Below are positions 43,151 to 53,237 of a stretch of 64,000 nt of DNA, one piece after another. The notes under the pieces are model-generated. The model was not told the DNA's origin, ran no database searches, and saw only the letters and a list, made by a program, of their open reading frames with translations. Each line of letters opens with the position of its first letter. Within the stretch, counting starts at the first letter, position 1. This DNA comes from Rhynchopus sp. YZ270_cl-10. Lineage: Eukaryota; Euglenozoa; Diplonemea; Diplonemida; Diplonemidae. Made by a program: the position numbers and the translations under genes. The stretch lies in contig OZ037894.1 in assembly GCA_964035575.1 (NCBI GenBank), forward strand, positions 992,001 to 1,056,000. The letters are read 5' to 3'.

Positions 43151-43677
43151 AGATGTATGTGTATATGTTTAGTTGAGTGAATATTGTATTTTCTGTGGGG
43201 GAGATGAAACCATACCTTGTCTGCACATTCACCATTTGTTGCGCGTCTCTGAGGGAAGCTTCAAGGGTCCAAGTCCTTTCACCTCACATGAGGGGGAACT
43301 ATAGGGAGGGACGGGGAACTGGTCCCCACAATCATATTTTTCACATGTGTGGCTGACGACCCCAAAATAGATAGCACTGTGACTACTCACAAACGCCCAG
43401 GTAATATCGTCATAAAAACTTCAAAAACGCGTTTTAGACCCCCTGAAAGGCTCAAAACTGCTGAATTCTGGCTGGAATTGCAAAATTGGGCACTTTTAGG
43501 GTGTGACCAAAAAAATTTTCGAGAGTCTAGTTAGTACAGAGGCTCACCTTAGAAGGTGGAGACCCGATTTCACACCCGCTTTCACACCCGCTAGGGGGTG
43601 TGACCACACCCGCTAGCGGGTGTGACCCACACCCCCTCGCCGGATCTCTCGTTTACTCCAGCCATGGAGGGGGGAGT
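43151..43677. other. Spacer with short palindromes
   Basis: No gene. Two adjacent near-copies of a 20-bp palindrome occur at 43583-43602 (CACACCCGCTAGGGGGTGTG) and 43605-43624 (CACACCCGCTAGCGGGTGTG, perfect), preceded by two further CACACCCGCT half-sites. Confidence 0.5.
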
Positions 43678-43879
43678 TCACCGTGTGTGAGTGTCTCGCA
43701 CCGTCACCCCCCATCCACCCAGCCGGCCTGCGAGTTCGCGCACCTCCTCCAGACCTAGTCTATCCATCCACACCACATTGTTGGTGGGTTGGCGGCTGCA
43801 GAAGATCTGTGTCCGTTCCTCCCTGAGCGTCAGCGCCTCGTTGGCGATGAGGGTTATCGGTGGCCTCGGTTCAGTCCGA
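43678..43879 (-). other. Possible antisense coding fragment
   Basis: On the minus strand a GC-rich open stretch follows a possible acceptor (ATGCAG, + strand complement 43880-43885) and ends with TGA at 43678-43680. It includes IANEALTLREERTQ and MDRLGLEEVRELAGR, which look protein-like. It has no start codon and no recognised family, and the + strand is also open here. It would be the only minus-strand coding sequence in the window. Weak. Confidence 0.2.
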
Positions 43880-44184
43880 CTGCATATTTTTTTAGGTAGA
43901 AGTCACACTACCCCGCTCACGGTTGTGGTTGGGGAGGCGCGCAGCCCGTTCACTCACTCTTGATAGTTCTTTCACGTTTAAAATTTAACGTCCATCCCAG
44001 GACGACGTTTTTGTATTCCAAGTCTAAACAAAATAATATTCACACAGGAGAGGATGAAAGTGCAGCGCGAGTTGGACCAGAGCATCGCCAGCATGCTTTC
44101 CCGTTATAACTCTGTCGTAGCCAAAGGGGGTTTCGTTGCATAAGGGCTCGCAGTAGTAGGTGCGTCAAAACAGCGGAAATAAAT

Positions 44185-44241
44185 AGTGGAGCTTTCCTCA
44201 GGTGTCTACACTATCTGTAGTCCAATACAACCAAAGTTTTC
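44185..44241 (+). repeat. Hairpin family B copy
   Basis: AGTGGAGCTTTCCTCAGGTG then TCTACACTATC and CAATACAACC. End stem intact. Confidence 0.68.
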
Positions 44242-44291
44242 AAAAAAAAAAAAAAAACTCCCCCATCCCACATCACTTCTTCTTTTTTTAA

Positions 44292-44340
44292 AAAGGTGAC
44301 TAAGCACGAGAGGCTTAGGGTCATCTTATACACTTTTCTT
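44292..44340 (+). repeat. Hairpin family A copy upstream of HSP70
   Basis: AAGGTGACTAAGCACGAGAG, GCTTAGGGTCATCTT, then ATACACTTTTCTT. Both stems pair: AAGGTGA with TCATCTT (one G-T) and CTAAGC with GCTTAG. Confidence 0.78.
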
Positions 44341-44380
44341 TCTTTCGCTCACCTTTTTTCACCTTACATTTTATTTTTGG

Positions 44381-44392
44381 TCTTTTTTTCAG
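44381..44392 (+). promoter_or_regulatory. Candidate trans-splice acceptor of HSP70
   Basis: TCTTTTTTTCAG is the best pyrimidine-AG site before the gene. It gives a 5' leader of 218 bases. A weaker AG at 44580-44581 would give a leader of 29 bases. Confidence 0.5.
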
Positions 44393-44610
44393 TACATTAA
44401 CATGTTCCTGTCAAAACTGCCAAAGTATCACACTCTCTCCACAATTACGACCCCCCTAAACCCCCTCCTTTTTACTCCCCTCCCCTGACGTCATGAACAT
44501 ACATAGCAGACAGGAATACCTGGCCACTGCATCACGTCACCACACACACACACCAAAACAGATATTTTACATTAGTTTCAGTAACACAAAAAACCAAGAC
44601 CACTACAACA

Positions 44611-46557
44611 ATGTCCTACGACGGCGCCATCGGTATCGACCTGGGAACGACTTACTCCTGCGTGGGAGTGTGGCAGAACGAGCGTGTGGAGATCATTGCG
44701 AACGACCAGGGAAACCGCACGACCCCGTCGTACGTGGCCTTCACGGACAGCGAGCGTCTGATCGGAGATGCGGCGAAGAACCAGGTGGCGATGAACCCGA
44801 CGAACACTGTGTTTGACGCGAAGCGTCTGATTGGGCGCCAGCTGACGGACGCGTCTGTGCAGAGCGACATGAAGCACTGGCCCTTCAAGGTTGTGGCGAA
44901 GGCGGACGGGAAGCCGCTGATTGAGGTGAACTACATGGGGGAGAAGAAGACCTTCATGCCCGAGGAGGTGTCGGCGATGATCCTTGTGAAGATGAAGGAG
45001 ACGGCGGAGGCCTTCCTTGGGCAGGAGGTGAAAAAGAGCGTTGTGACTGTGCCTGCGTACTTCAACGACTCGCAGCGTCAGGCCACCAAGGACGCAGGAA
45101 CGATCTCCGGGATGGAGATCCTGCGTATCATCAACGAGCCGACTGCGGCTGCCATTGCCTACGGACTCGACAAGACGGATGCGGCGGAGAAGAACGTTCT
45201 GATCTTCGACCTGGGTGGTGGTACCTTCGATGTGACGCTGCTGACCATGGACGGGGGCATCTTCGAGGTGAAGGCAACTGCCGGAGACACCCACTTGGGA
45301 GGCGAGGACTTCGACAACCGCATGGTGAACCACTTCGTGGAGGAGTTCAAGCGCAAGCACAAGAAGGACCTGACAACGAGCCAGCGTGCGCTGCGCCGTC
45401 TGCGCACTGCCTGTGAGCGTGCCAAGCGTGCCCTGTCGGCGGCGGCTAGTACCAGCATTGAGATTGACGCGCTGTTTGAGGGTGTCGACTTCTACACGTC
45501 TGTGACACGTGCGCGTTTCGAGGAGCTGTGCGCGGACCTGTTCCGCTCGTGCCTGCGCCCTGTGGAGCAGGTGCTGTCCGACTCGAAGATGGACAAACGC
45601 TCGATCCACGAGGTTGTGCTGGTCGGAGGATCGACCCGTATCCCGAAGATCCAGAACATGGTGTCTGACTTCTTTGGCGGAAAGGAACTGAACAAGTCGA
45701 TCAACCCCGACGAGGCTGTTGCCTTTGGCGCTGCGGTGCAGGCCTTTGTGCTGACGGGAGGACATAGCAAGCAGACGGAGCGGGTCCTGCTTATCGACGT
45801 GGCGCCGCTGACTGTGGGCATCGAGACTGCTGGCGGTGTGATGACCTCGCTGATCAAGAGGAACACGGCGATCCCGACGAGGAAGAGCCAGGTCTTCTCG
45901 ACCTACGCCGACAACCAGCCCGGCGTGCACATCCAGGTCTTTGAGGGTGAGCGTGCGATGACGAAGGACTGCCACCAGCTGGGGACCTTCGACCTGTCCG
46001 GGATCCCGCTTGCCCCGCGTGGTGTGCCCCAGATTGAGGTGACCTTTGACGTTGACGCGAACGGGATCATGAACGTCGGTGCTGAGGACAAGACAAGCGG
46101 GAAGACGGCGAACGTGACGATCACAAACGACAAGGGCCGTCTGTCGCAGGCGGAGATTGACGCAATGTGCAAGGACGCAGAGAAGTACGCTGAGTCCGAC
46201 CGTCTTGCGAAGGAGCGCGTGGAGTCGAAGAACGCGCTCGAGAACTACGCCTACTCGATGAAGAACACCATGAACGAGGAGAAGACGGCCGCCCTTATCC
46301 CCGAGGACGACAAGAAGAAGGTTCAGGATGCGTGCCAGGAGGCCATCCAGTGGCTCGACGGTGCCCAGGAAGCATCGAAGGACGAGTACGACTCGCGCAT
46401 GAAGGAGCTTGAGGCTATCTGCTCCCCCATCGTGACGAAGATGTACGAGCAGCAGGGCGGTGCCCCAGGAGCCGGTGGCATGCCCGCAGCAGGAGCAGGC
46501 GGTGCAGCATCCGGTGCCGCACCCGGAGCTGGACCCCAGGTTGAGGAGGTCGACTAA
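44611..46557 (+). CDS. HSP70: Cytosolic heat shock protein 70
   Basis: 648 residues, full length for the family. Nucleotide-binding domain motifs: [13 protein letters not shown] at the N-terminus, [14 protein letters not shown], and [14 protein letters not shown]. The interdomain and substrate-binding region follows ([36 protein letters not shown]). The C-terminus has a Gly/Ala/Pro-rich linker and ends VEEVD, the TPR-cochaperone-binding signature of cytosolic and nuclear HSP70, not the ER or mitochondrial form. ATP-dependent chaperone of nascent and damaged proteins. Strong C/G third-position bias suggests high expression. No intron. The strong bias also opens a long antisense frame, which is not a gene. 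Confidence 0.98.
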   Translation: MSYDGAIGIDLGTTYSCVGVWQNERVEIIANDQGNRTTPSYVAFTDSERLIGDAAKNQVAMNPTNTVFDAKRLIGRQLTDASVQSDMKHWPFKVVAKADGKPLIEVNYMGEKKTFMPEEVSAMILVKMKETAEAFLGQEVKKSVVTVPAYFNDSQRQATKDAGTISGMEILRIINEPTAAAIAYGLDKTDAAEKNVLIFDLGGGTFDVTLLTMDGGIFEVKATAGDTHLGGEDFDNRMVNHFVEEFKRKHKKDLTTSQRALRRLRTACERAKRALSAAASTSIEIDALFEGVDFYTSVTRARFEELCADLFRSCLRPVEQVLSDSKMDKRSIHEVVLVGGSTRIPKIQNMVSDFFGGKELNKSINPDEAVAFGAAVQAFVLTGGHSKQTERVLLIDVAPLTVGIETAGGVMTSLIKRNTAIPTRKSQVFSTYADNQPGVHIQVFEGERAMTKDCHQLGTFDLSGIPLAPRGVPQIEVTFDVDANGIMNVGAEDKTSGKTANVTITNDKGRLSQAEIDAMCKDAEKYAESDRLAKERVESKNALENYAYSMKNTMNEEKTAALIPEDDKKKVQDACQEAIQWLDGAQEASKDEYDSRMKELEAICSPIVTKMYEQQGGAPGAGGMPAAGAGGAASGAAPGAGPQVEEVD

Positions 46558-47681
46558 GAGAGTGTACACTTGAGTGTGCCCTTGTGTCGAACAGTTTTTA
46601 AACGTTTTTTGTATTTTTCGTAGTTTTACACATCACTGCTGTGTTTTCTTTTCGGCAGCGAGTCATCTAACAATCCTGTTAGATATACCCACACACCCTC
46701 CCTGGAACGAATGTGAAGTGGGAGGTCTTTATTTTGTGTCACACATTTTGGTTTTGATTTTTCTCACATTTTTTCTTTGATTTCTTCGGCAGTTTTTTTT
46801 AGCAATTCTCCAACTGCCTAATGGTTTTACATTGTCTTTTCCCCCCCTTAGCTTTTTACGCTATATTTTACCTCGCTTTGTTTAAACTGTCCAACTGCAG
46901 CACACTTCCCTTCTTATCAAGGGAACTTCAGTTTGCGACAGACGCTTTCTGTTCTCCGAACTGAAAGTATGTGGAATTAGTTTCATTCTTTCTTTTTTTT
47001 TTTTTTTTTGTTATTTTTCTCAAAAGATGTGTACTGCACGCGAGGCATATTCACCTTTCAAACTTGCTTTTCTTTTCTTTCAATGCCTGCGTTCGTAGAG
47101 ACGTTGTGCACTCCAACATTGGAGGTCCTTCTTTGTGATGAAAGCAGGTCCCAATATTTTTGGGAACACACCTTGATCATCTCTTGTCCTTGTATATTTT
47201 TAACTGTCAGCATTACCACCTCTTTGTTGCTCTTCGCGTCTGGCTTTTTTTTTTGCGGCCTGCATCCGAGGTGTTTTTCCACTTTCCCACTTTCATGTGT
47301 AACCATGTTTTGAGCAAAAAAAAAATCACACGAACACCCCACCCCCCCCTATTTATCGGTAAACTAGGATTGGAAGACTAAAAATCTAAGATCTAAAGAA
47401 AGAGGTAAACTATTTAATTATTGGTAAACCCGACCTATTGTTTTTAAGGTAAACATGCAGAAGGGGAAATGTATCATCTTATACACCTTTTTAGTAGATG
47501 GCTAAGCATATGAAGGAACTACCCCCCCTTCTTTGTAGATGAGCCTAAGAGTGGGAACATCCAAAAAAAGCGAATCTTCTCCCATGAGCGAAGATTCCCC
47601 GAGAGTGAGAAGCCACCCTCCCTCTCCCCCCCATCCCCCTTTATACAGAACCCTCCCTACACAAAAAAAACTGACAATAAA
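46558..47681. other. Spacer between HSP70 and the membrane protein
   Basis: No gene. A family A hairpin is at 47022-47070. Near-consensus fragments of A lie at 47468-47545. TTATACAG with AG at 47647-47648 is the likely acceptor for the next gene. Confidence 0.55.
47022..47070 (+). repeat. Hairpin family A copy with altered stem
   Basis: AAAGATGTGTACTGC, loop ACGCGAG, GCATATTCACCTTTC, then AAACTTGCTTTTCTT. TGC pairs with GCA, and AAAG with CTTT. Confidence 0.68.
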
Positions 47682-49181
47682 ATGTCAGGCGCAGCGATCG
47701 GGCTTGGTGCAGGCCTAGGTGTTGCTGTCATCGCCGTTGTCGTCCTTGGGTATCTCTACTACAGAACCAAACGCCGCCTGAAGGAAAGCGAGGCAGCCCG
47801 CCGCGACATCGAAGCTGGCGTCTCCGTCGCCGCCGCGGAAGGGAGTGGTGGCGAACCACCCTCCCAAGCAGCGAATTCACAGAAGGCTGAAGAGGTAACC
47901 GAAAAAGAGCCTCTCGCAAAACCAATGCATAAAAAGGCTTCAAACCTATCCAAAGCTATGACAACAAAATCATGCAAGCAAGAGGACAACGTAGAAAAAC
48001 CCGACCCCTACGGAATCAACGCTACGTACAACGCACCAAGCATCCGCCCCACCAGAACGCTCGCAGTCGGGGAGGAAGTGATGCTGGTCGGCCTGCAAGG
48101 GGAGCGGAAGGGCCTCAACGGGACCTCCGCTGTGGTGGTTGCGCATAGTGTGTCTGGATCTGCCGCGTCGAATGAACAGCTAACCTCTGTGCGGTTGAAG
48201 GGAAGCGACAAATTGATGAGAGTTCCAAGACGATTTATCTCTGAACAGGATGGTGCAAGCGTGGTGCCGTCGGTATCAGAGCGGAAGTCGAAGGTAGGCA
48301 ATCGAAAGACAAGCTACGCAGAATTGCTTGGCATGCGTAGAGGAAGCGCAGCGACTGCGAACACTAACAATCCTTTAGACAAACCAGAGCTTGCCTCGGT
48401 ACGTCCCAGCACCTTTGGGAAATCAGAGCAACGTAGCAATCCTCAGAGCCTCGCTTCCCCGCAGCAATCGCCGCAACAATCCCCACAGCAATCCCCCAAG
48501 TCCATCTCCGCACCACGCAGCAAAACCCCAGAGAGCGCGACCCAGCTTATCCCTCCCCCAGACCTTCCCTCAACACGACGCAACAGCAGCCCGCAGAAGA
48601 TAACCATCGCGCAAGATGCCACCCTCCCGATGACTCCTAGGGGGTTGGTCGACGTGGATTTCCCGGACGACGCAAGCTGCAGGCAGGGCTCTGCTACAGA
48701 AGTCACCGCAGCACCCGGCAGCCCTCTGATGCCCGATGTCGGGGATATGTCGAAGCTGAGAAGTATTCTGGCGGCAGGCGGGTTTGGGCCTTTGCCGTCG
48801 CATTCACCGCTGGACTCTGGGGTGTCAGTAGTGGTTGCGACACCTCCGTCGGAGTGGGGGTCCGCGGTGCAGAGGCAACCAAGCCGTTCGGTGGCAGCGA
48901 TACCGCTCGATGCGATAGTGATCCGAGCCCGCCAGGCATGTGAACAGGACAATGATATGCCGCGTGCGACGGACGTCGACAACACCCCGACCCCAACCTC
49001 GCCGCCAGACCGGACTCTCTTCGTCCCTCACAACGCACGTCGTGTGCAGCGCTCTCCCTCCCCCGCCTCCCCAGGCCTCCGCCGGCAATCGCCCACACCC
49101 CTCATAGGGGATACTCCATCCTCCATTCTCAAACCAGGTGGAGTAGAATTAACCCTCACAGAGGAGCCGGTAGGGGGGTAG
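47682..49181 (+). CDS. Single-pass membrane protein with long disordered tail
   Basis: 499 residues. A membrane segment at about 5-27 (IGLGAGLGVAVIAVVVLGYL) is followed at once by a basic stretch YYRTKRR, so the tail is probably cytosolic. Residues about 125-187 form a small beta-rich module (RTLAVGEEVMLVGL, LNGTSAVVVAHS, LTSVRLKGSDKLMRVPRRF) resembling KOW/SH3-like folds. The rest is Ser/Pro-rich, includes three QQSPQQSP-type repeats (near residue 265) and is probably phosphorylated and disordered. There is no catalytic motif and the family is unknown. The start is supported by an acceptor AG at 47647-47648. Confidence 0.78.
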   Translation: MSGAAIGLGAGLGVAVIAVVVLGYLYYRTKRRLKESEAARRDIEAGVSVAAAEGSGGEPPSQAANSQKAEEVTEKEPLAKPMHKKASNLSKAMTTKSCKQEDNVEKPDPYGINATYNAPSIRPTRTLAVGEEVMLVGLQGERKGLNGTSAVVVAHSVSGSAASNEQLTSVRLKGSDKLMRVPRRFISEQDGASVVPSVSERKSKVGNRKTSYAELLGMRRGSAATANTNNPLDKPELASVRPSTFGKSEQRSNPQSLASPQQSPQQSPQQSPKSISAPRSKTPESATQLIPPPDLPSTRRNSSPQKITIAQDATLPMTPRGLVDVDFPDDASCRQGSATEVTAAPGSPLMPDVGDMSKLRSILAAGGFGPLPSHSPLDSGVSVVVATPPSEWGSAVQRQPSRSVAAIPLDAIVIRARQACEQDNDMPRATDVDNTPTPTSPPDRTLFVPHNARRVQRSPSPASPGLRRQSPTPLIGDTPSSILKPGGVELTLTEEPVGG

Positions 49182-50100
49182 GCATTTCAATATTGGGGGG
49201 CGGATTTATTTTTTTTTTTTTTTTGAAAACTTGGAAAAATCACGTGTCGCAACAGAATATATCCACGCCACGCCCACCCTCCGCCCAGCTTACTTCCATT
49301 TCGCGGTCTACGTTGAGATGTCCTACTCCCGCTACCGCTCGTCAGTCAACGAAACGGGTATAATTAGAACAAGAGGGAGCAAATCCTTGTGCGAAGTAAG
49401 TGACTCGGTTTTTTTCTTCTTTTTTTTTTTTTTGCGAAAAATGAAACCTTTTTTTGTAAATTACAGTTTTTTTTTTGTATTGTTTTGTGAAAAGAATATT
49501 GCGCTTTTTGTTTTCGCCCTTTAGTTTATTGTAAAAAGAATGGGGTTATTAGTAAGAGAGCGGGGGTGTTGGCATAAATATGGGGGCAGTTACATCATTA
49601 CTGAGAAGAATAGTTAACTAAGTCTGTGCATTCATAAAAGGTGCATATGCATCATCCGCCACTGAATAGTGAGATGTCTGCGATTTTACCTTCCTTTATA
49701 CACCTGTTACTATGTTAAACAAAAGACCGCGATGCGAGGCTGAGGTTCATCTTGTGTGAAGACTTTGCACGACCCAGGTCCTTTTTATGCCCTTTTTACC
49801 CCCTCAAAAAAGCATACCCGCCTCTGATTACCCAATCCATTTTTTTTGTTTGTTAAAAGTACCATATAGAGGAATTACCCTTCCACAAATGTCTGCATGT
49901 GGAGCAGTTTGCTTGCAACATGTTGTCTAATTATTGAAAAGAAAAGAAAAAAAATAGCAGTTTTGTTGTTTTGTTGTTTTGTTGTCTTGCAACTCATGAA
50001 CCACCCCCACACACCATACGACCACATCATTGCAACACAACAGGATATTCCCATTTGCCACATCTCCTTTTGGTAGAGCACCGAAAAGAAGAGTACGAAA
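49182..50100. other. Spacer upstream of the L/G chimera
   Basis: No gene. A family A-like hairpin lies at 49722-49757 (GCGATGCGAGGCTGAGG, TTCATCTT). Bases 49880-50100 duplicate the upstream region of the intact L gene (55330-55522), including the TCTCCTTTTGGTAG acceptor. Confidence 0.55.
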
Positions 50101-52378
50101 ATGTTTTTGCGAACCTTGTGTTCGCTGTGGTGTGCGGTAGGGCTTGCCTCTGCAGGGGTGCCTTTTGGGACTGCGCTGTTCCGGAACGATGCGAAGTACT
50201 CTCTTGCGAATGCGTTTGACGGTGCGACGCACACGATGTACATCTCGCAGGAGTGGATCACGCCTGCACAGGTTGGGTACGACTTTGAAGGTGCGTGGCG
50301 GCGCTGAAACCGAAAGCAACGTGTACTCGCTGACTGTGTACGACACAGCCCAGCCTGCCTTCGTGGTGTTGGTGCACGATGCCCCAAGGTTCTTCGATGT
50401 CGGTGCGGGCAGGGGTGGCATGGTCTTCACTGCATACCAGCCTGGGGTGCTTACTGTTGTGGTGGGGACTGTGCTGTATGTCGTTGATGTAACGTCACCG
50501 AAGGACCCGAAGATGACACTTATTGAATACCTCATGCTTGCACAGATTATGGGTGTGAAGTTCGGTGGTGAGCACATTGCAGTCCACGTAGTTGAGAGCG
50601 ATGGTGTGCAGGAGAATGTTTATGTGTATCGCTTTGTGGATTCTATTTTGAAGAATGTTGGGGAAATCCCGATGAACGGCAAAAGTCCGAATACTAGTCC
50701 AGCGTGGGATATCAAAGGAGGTGTGTTTGCTGCTGTCTACCCGTCTGCGTATATGGGGGGAGTGTCTTATTATTATGTGACTACCCCCATCATCGATACA
50801 GACAAAGCCAAGAGGGCCCATGAAGTGCGAGTTCTGGCGCGTACGGCGGTCTGGGATGATCTGCAGAGTAAACGCCCTACGTACGACGGCATAAACGACG
50901 GCATTGACACCCGAGCCACCAATGCCCTGTGGCGCAATCTACAATACCACGACCCCCTCAAGGCTTTCCGGATGCGACGTGTTCTGTGTGGCGGAATCCT
51001 CTTCTGCCATCCAGCAGGGCTCAAACGCAGTGGCTTCCCCGAGGCGGACTTCAGCGATAAATGCCCCTTATGCCTCGTCCAGGTTACATGCCACACACGC
51101 CACCTACTGTGGCACTGCAGCATAGTGCACACACCAGCGTTCACTGCCCTACATGAGTCGGCCATCAGCCTCTATGGCAAAGGGCTTCCCACCTGCTTTG
51201 TGCTGCACGGCATTGTACCCTCCAATGTGAGCAAGGTAACGGTGAAGGCGGTACAGTCTCTTCTCCTCGATGCCGTCACCACGATCGACACAACCCTCTC
51301 AAAAGCTGTGGATGTGGCCCCGGCTGTACATCCTTGGGATCTCACATTTGCTGCCTCCAAACGGGATACCCCCTTCCGCACATATCTGACCAAGCTGCAA
51401 CCTAGTTTTTCCTCCACCTATAGGGAGGCGTTCACTTTGAAAGCTTTCCTGTGGTGGGTGATTACGCTCGAGTGGAGCAAAGAACCCCGCGACGTGTCGT
51501 GTGTCGAGCTCGCGGTCGACTTCGAATTGCGCACAAGGGTCTTCCTCGCCAAACAGACCTCTAATATCCGCGAGCGTGGGCGGGCCATGCAAAGGCTCAT
51601 CGTCAAGACCAACATGCGGGCTTTAACAGCGAAACTCCGCCGCGCCCCATTCCCTGGTGTGAAAAAGGATCGTGTGCACTCCCTCCGTTCCGTCGGCGCC
51701 CCAGCGCTCATTGGATTCAGCAGACGCCCAGTGTTGTGTGCTAAAACACGTGCTTTTCTTGAATCTTTAAATCATGTTGTCCCCCCTTCCCGGTCAGGGT
51801 GGGGTAATGAATGTATACCTGCTTACAGCTTCCCTGTAAACCAATCCCAAGCGCAACACTCCGGGGTTCGATAACCCACGGAGTGCCAGTGCCTGCGTCC
51901 CAGAGGCGTTTGCACTATCAACTTCACTTATGTAGCAACCATTGGCGACACTATCAGCAACTCCACTAACTATACCAAGGCTGTTGGCGGCGACGCAAAC
52001 GACAACTACCAGGTGAGCATTCTCACGGATGGGGCAATTGCAGTGCTCATGTGCTCGATGGGAGGGTGCTACTTTGGATTTGATGTGAAGCTGGTACATG
52101 ATAATCCGAAGGACCCGGTTAAAGTGTGGACTAGGGCAGTGGGAAATCACAACCTTGCAAAGATGGTGTCAATGGGGGGTTACGTGTACATTATGTTTGG
52201 TGAGGCGCTTCCGTCAACTATGAAACTGCTCGTGTTCTCGACTGCAGATTGGAAGATCAAGGTCTCTTACAATTTTGACGAGTCTGTGCAGCTCACCTTC
52301 ACACAAAGCAACCCTCCTGCGAAGAACAACACAGTCATGCTCGAAATCGCCGTCTACTCAGTCCCGACTAAGGCATAA
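50101..52378 (+). pseudogene. Chimeric L/G surface-protein gene broken by a LINE fragment
   Basis: Bases 50101-50306 are almost identical to the first 206 bases of the L gene at 55523 (signal peptide MFLRTLCSLWCAVGLASAG and start of the discoidin-like domain). At 50307 the sequence switches to the interior of the G gene (matching 53505 on). The junction is out of frame, so the L start reaches TGA six bases later. The G part is then interrupted by a LINE fragment at 50779-51927. It resumes at 51934 and stops at 52376-52378 after TQSNPPAKNN, without the G membrane anchor. It carries three kinds of damage: chimeric junction, insertion and lost C-terminus. It is not expected to make a functional protein. 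Confidence 0.85.
50779..51927 (+). mobile_element. 5'-truncated LINE fragment with 3' double hairpin
   Basis: 1149 bp inserted in the G sequence, with a probable 6-bp duplication TTATGT at 50773-50778 and 51928-51933. The open frame up to TAA at 51872-51874 has a C-terminal CPLC...HTRHLLWHC zinc finger followed by CVELAVDFELRTRVFL and AMQRLIVKTNMRALTAKL, as downstream of reverse transcriptase in some protist LINEs; the reverse transcriptase itself is absent. This family differs from the LINE at 22758. The 3' end (51848-51927) forms two hairpins, CACTCCG/CGGAGTG with GGGTT/AACCC inside, then AGTGC/GCACT, and has no poly-A. That end is the parent of hairpin family E. Confidence 0.78.
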
Positions 52379-53237
52379 GGAGGTCTTGTGTGTCGTGGCA
52401 GCGTTCAGCATTTCGAATTGTTGTAATGTGCATGTGTTGCGCGTTTGACTTTTTTTACTCTTTGATTCCTGTGTGTGTTGTATTGTCTCGCAACAGACTG
52501 ACAATGATGATGAAGTGGACGCCACAGAGGAGAAGCGACCTTTCTTAGCAGAAAACATCACCTTGTTTGCGTATTGCACTTATTTGCAAGAATACGCACC
52601 ATCTCTGTGGCTGTTCTCTAGGGCTGTTGCTCCTTGCGTTGCTCAATGTTTTCGGCGAATTTGTTTCTGGCTTACGAACCATTTTTGTTAGCCACCCCAT
52701 CGCTCTCTCTTTGCTATTGCTGTGTGCTCTTGTTTTGTTTTCACTCTTGCATGTTACGAAGTTTAAATACCACAGCCAGTCGCGTTTTTCTGCAATGTGT
52801 ATTGCGGCTTCTGCGTCTGGCCTGGTCTTTATTGTTTGTCATAATAACCAGCAAGATTTTTGAAATTGTTTTATTCAATGTCTGCATCCTGATGAGGTGT
52901 TGATATCCAAATCTTAACATGTTTGTTTATTGCTTCTGTTTACTTCGCACTGCTTGCTGGTCCTTATTTTTGTTTAGCTCTGCCGAGTCAGTGTACCAAC
53001 ACTTCTTGGCCTGTTTGGACTAGCACGGTGCTGTGTCCTGGATGGTGCCTTCTCTGGTCAACTCCAGGCACCTTAGACTTCCTCTTGTGTGTTGAAGAAT
53101 ATTGATAATGATTGGAAATACGTTGATCTGCCTTTCTTTCCCATTGCATTGCCGTTGACACAACGAACCCTCCACACCACAGCAACAGCACACAGGAAAC
53201 GGGGCTACACGAACAGACAACCCTGCCCCACCCCACG
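52379..53237. other. Spacer with hydrophobic coding-like remnants
   Basis: Possible fragments of a membrane protein: TDNDDEVDATEEKRPFLAEN near 52498-52560 and hydrophobic stretches near 52620-52760 (GLLLLALLNVFGEFVSGLRT, IALSLLLLCALVLF), in different frames. A splice-like AACAG occurs at 52490-52496. They might be exons or a decayed gene and I cannot assign them. The last 100 bases lead into the G gene. Confidence 0.3.

Larger units (their letters stand above)
43880..44610. other. Spacer upstream of HSP70
   Basis: Contains hairpin copies B (44185-44241) and A (44292-44340), a candidate acceptor at 44381-44392 and a TGACGTCA palindrome at 44486-44493. I see no gene and no clear heat-shock element. 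Confidence 0.5.

Noticed and set aside
44578-46569. 663-residue open frame antisense to HSP70
   Set aside because: Shadow of strong third-codon G/C bias in HSP70; composition is Leu/Val/His/Arg-rich without motifs.
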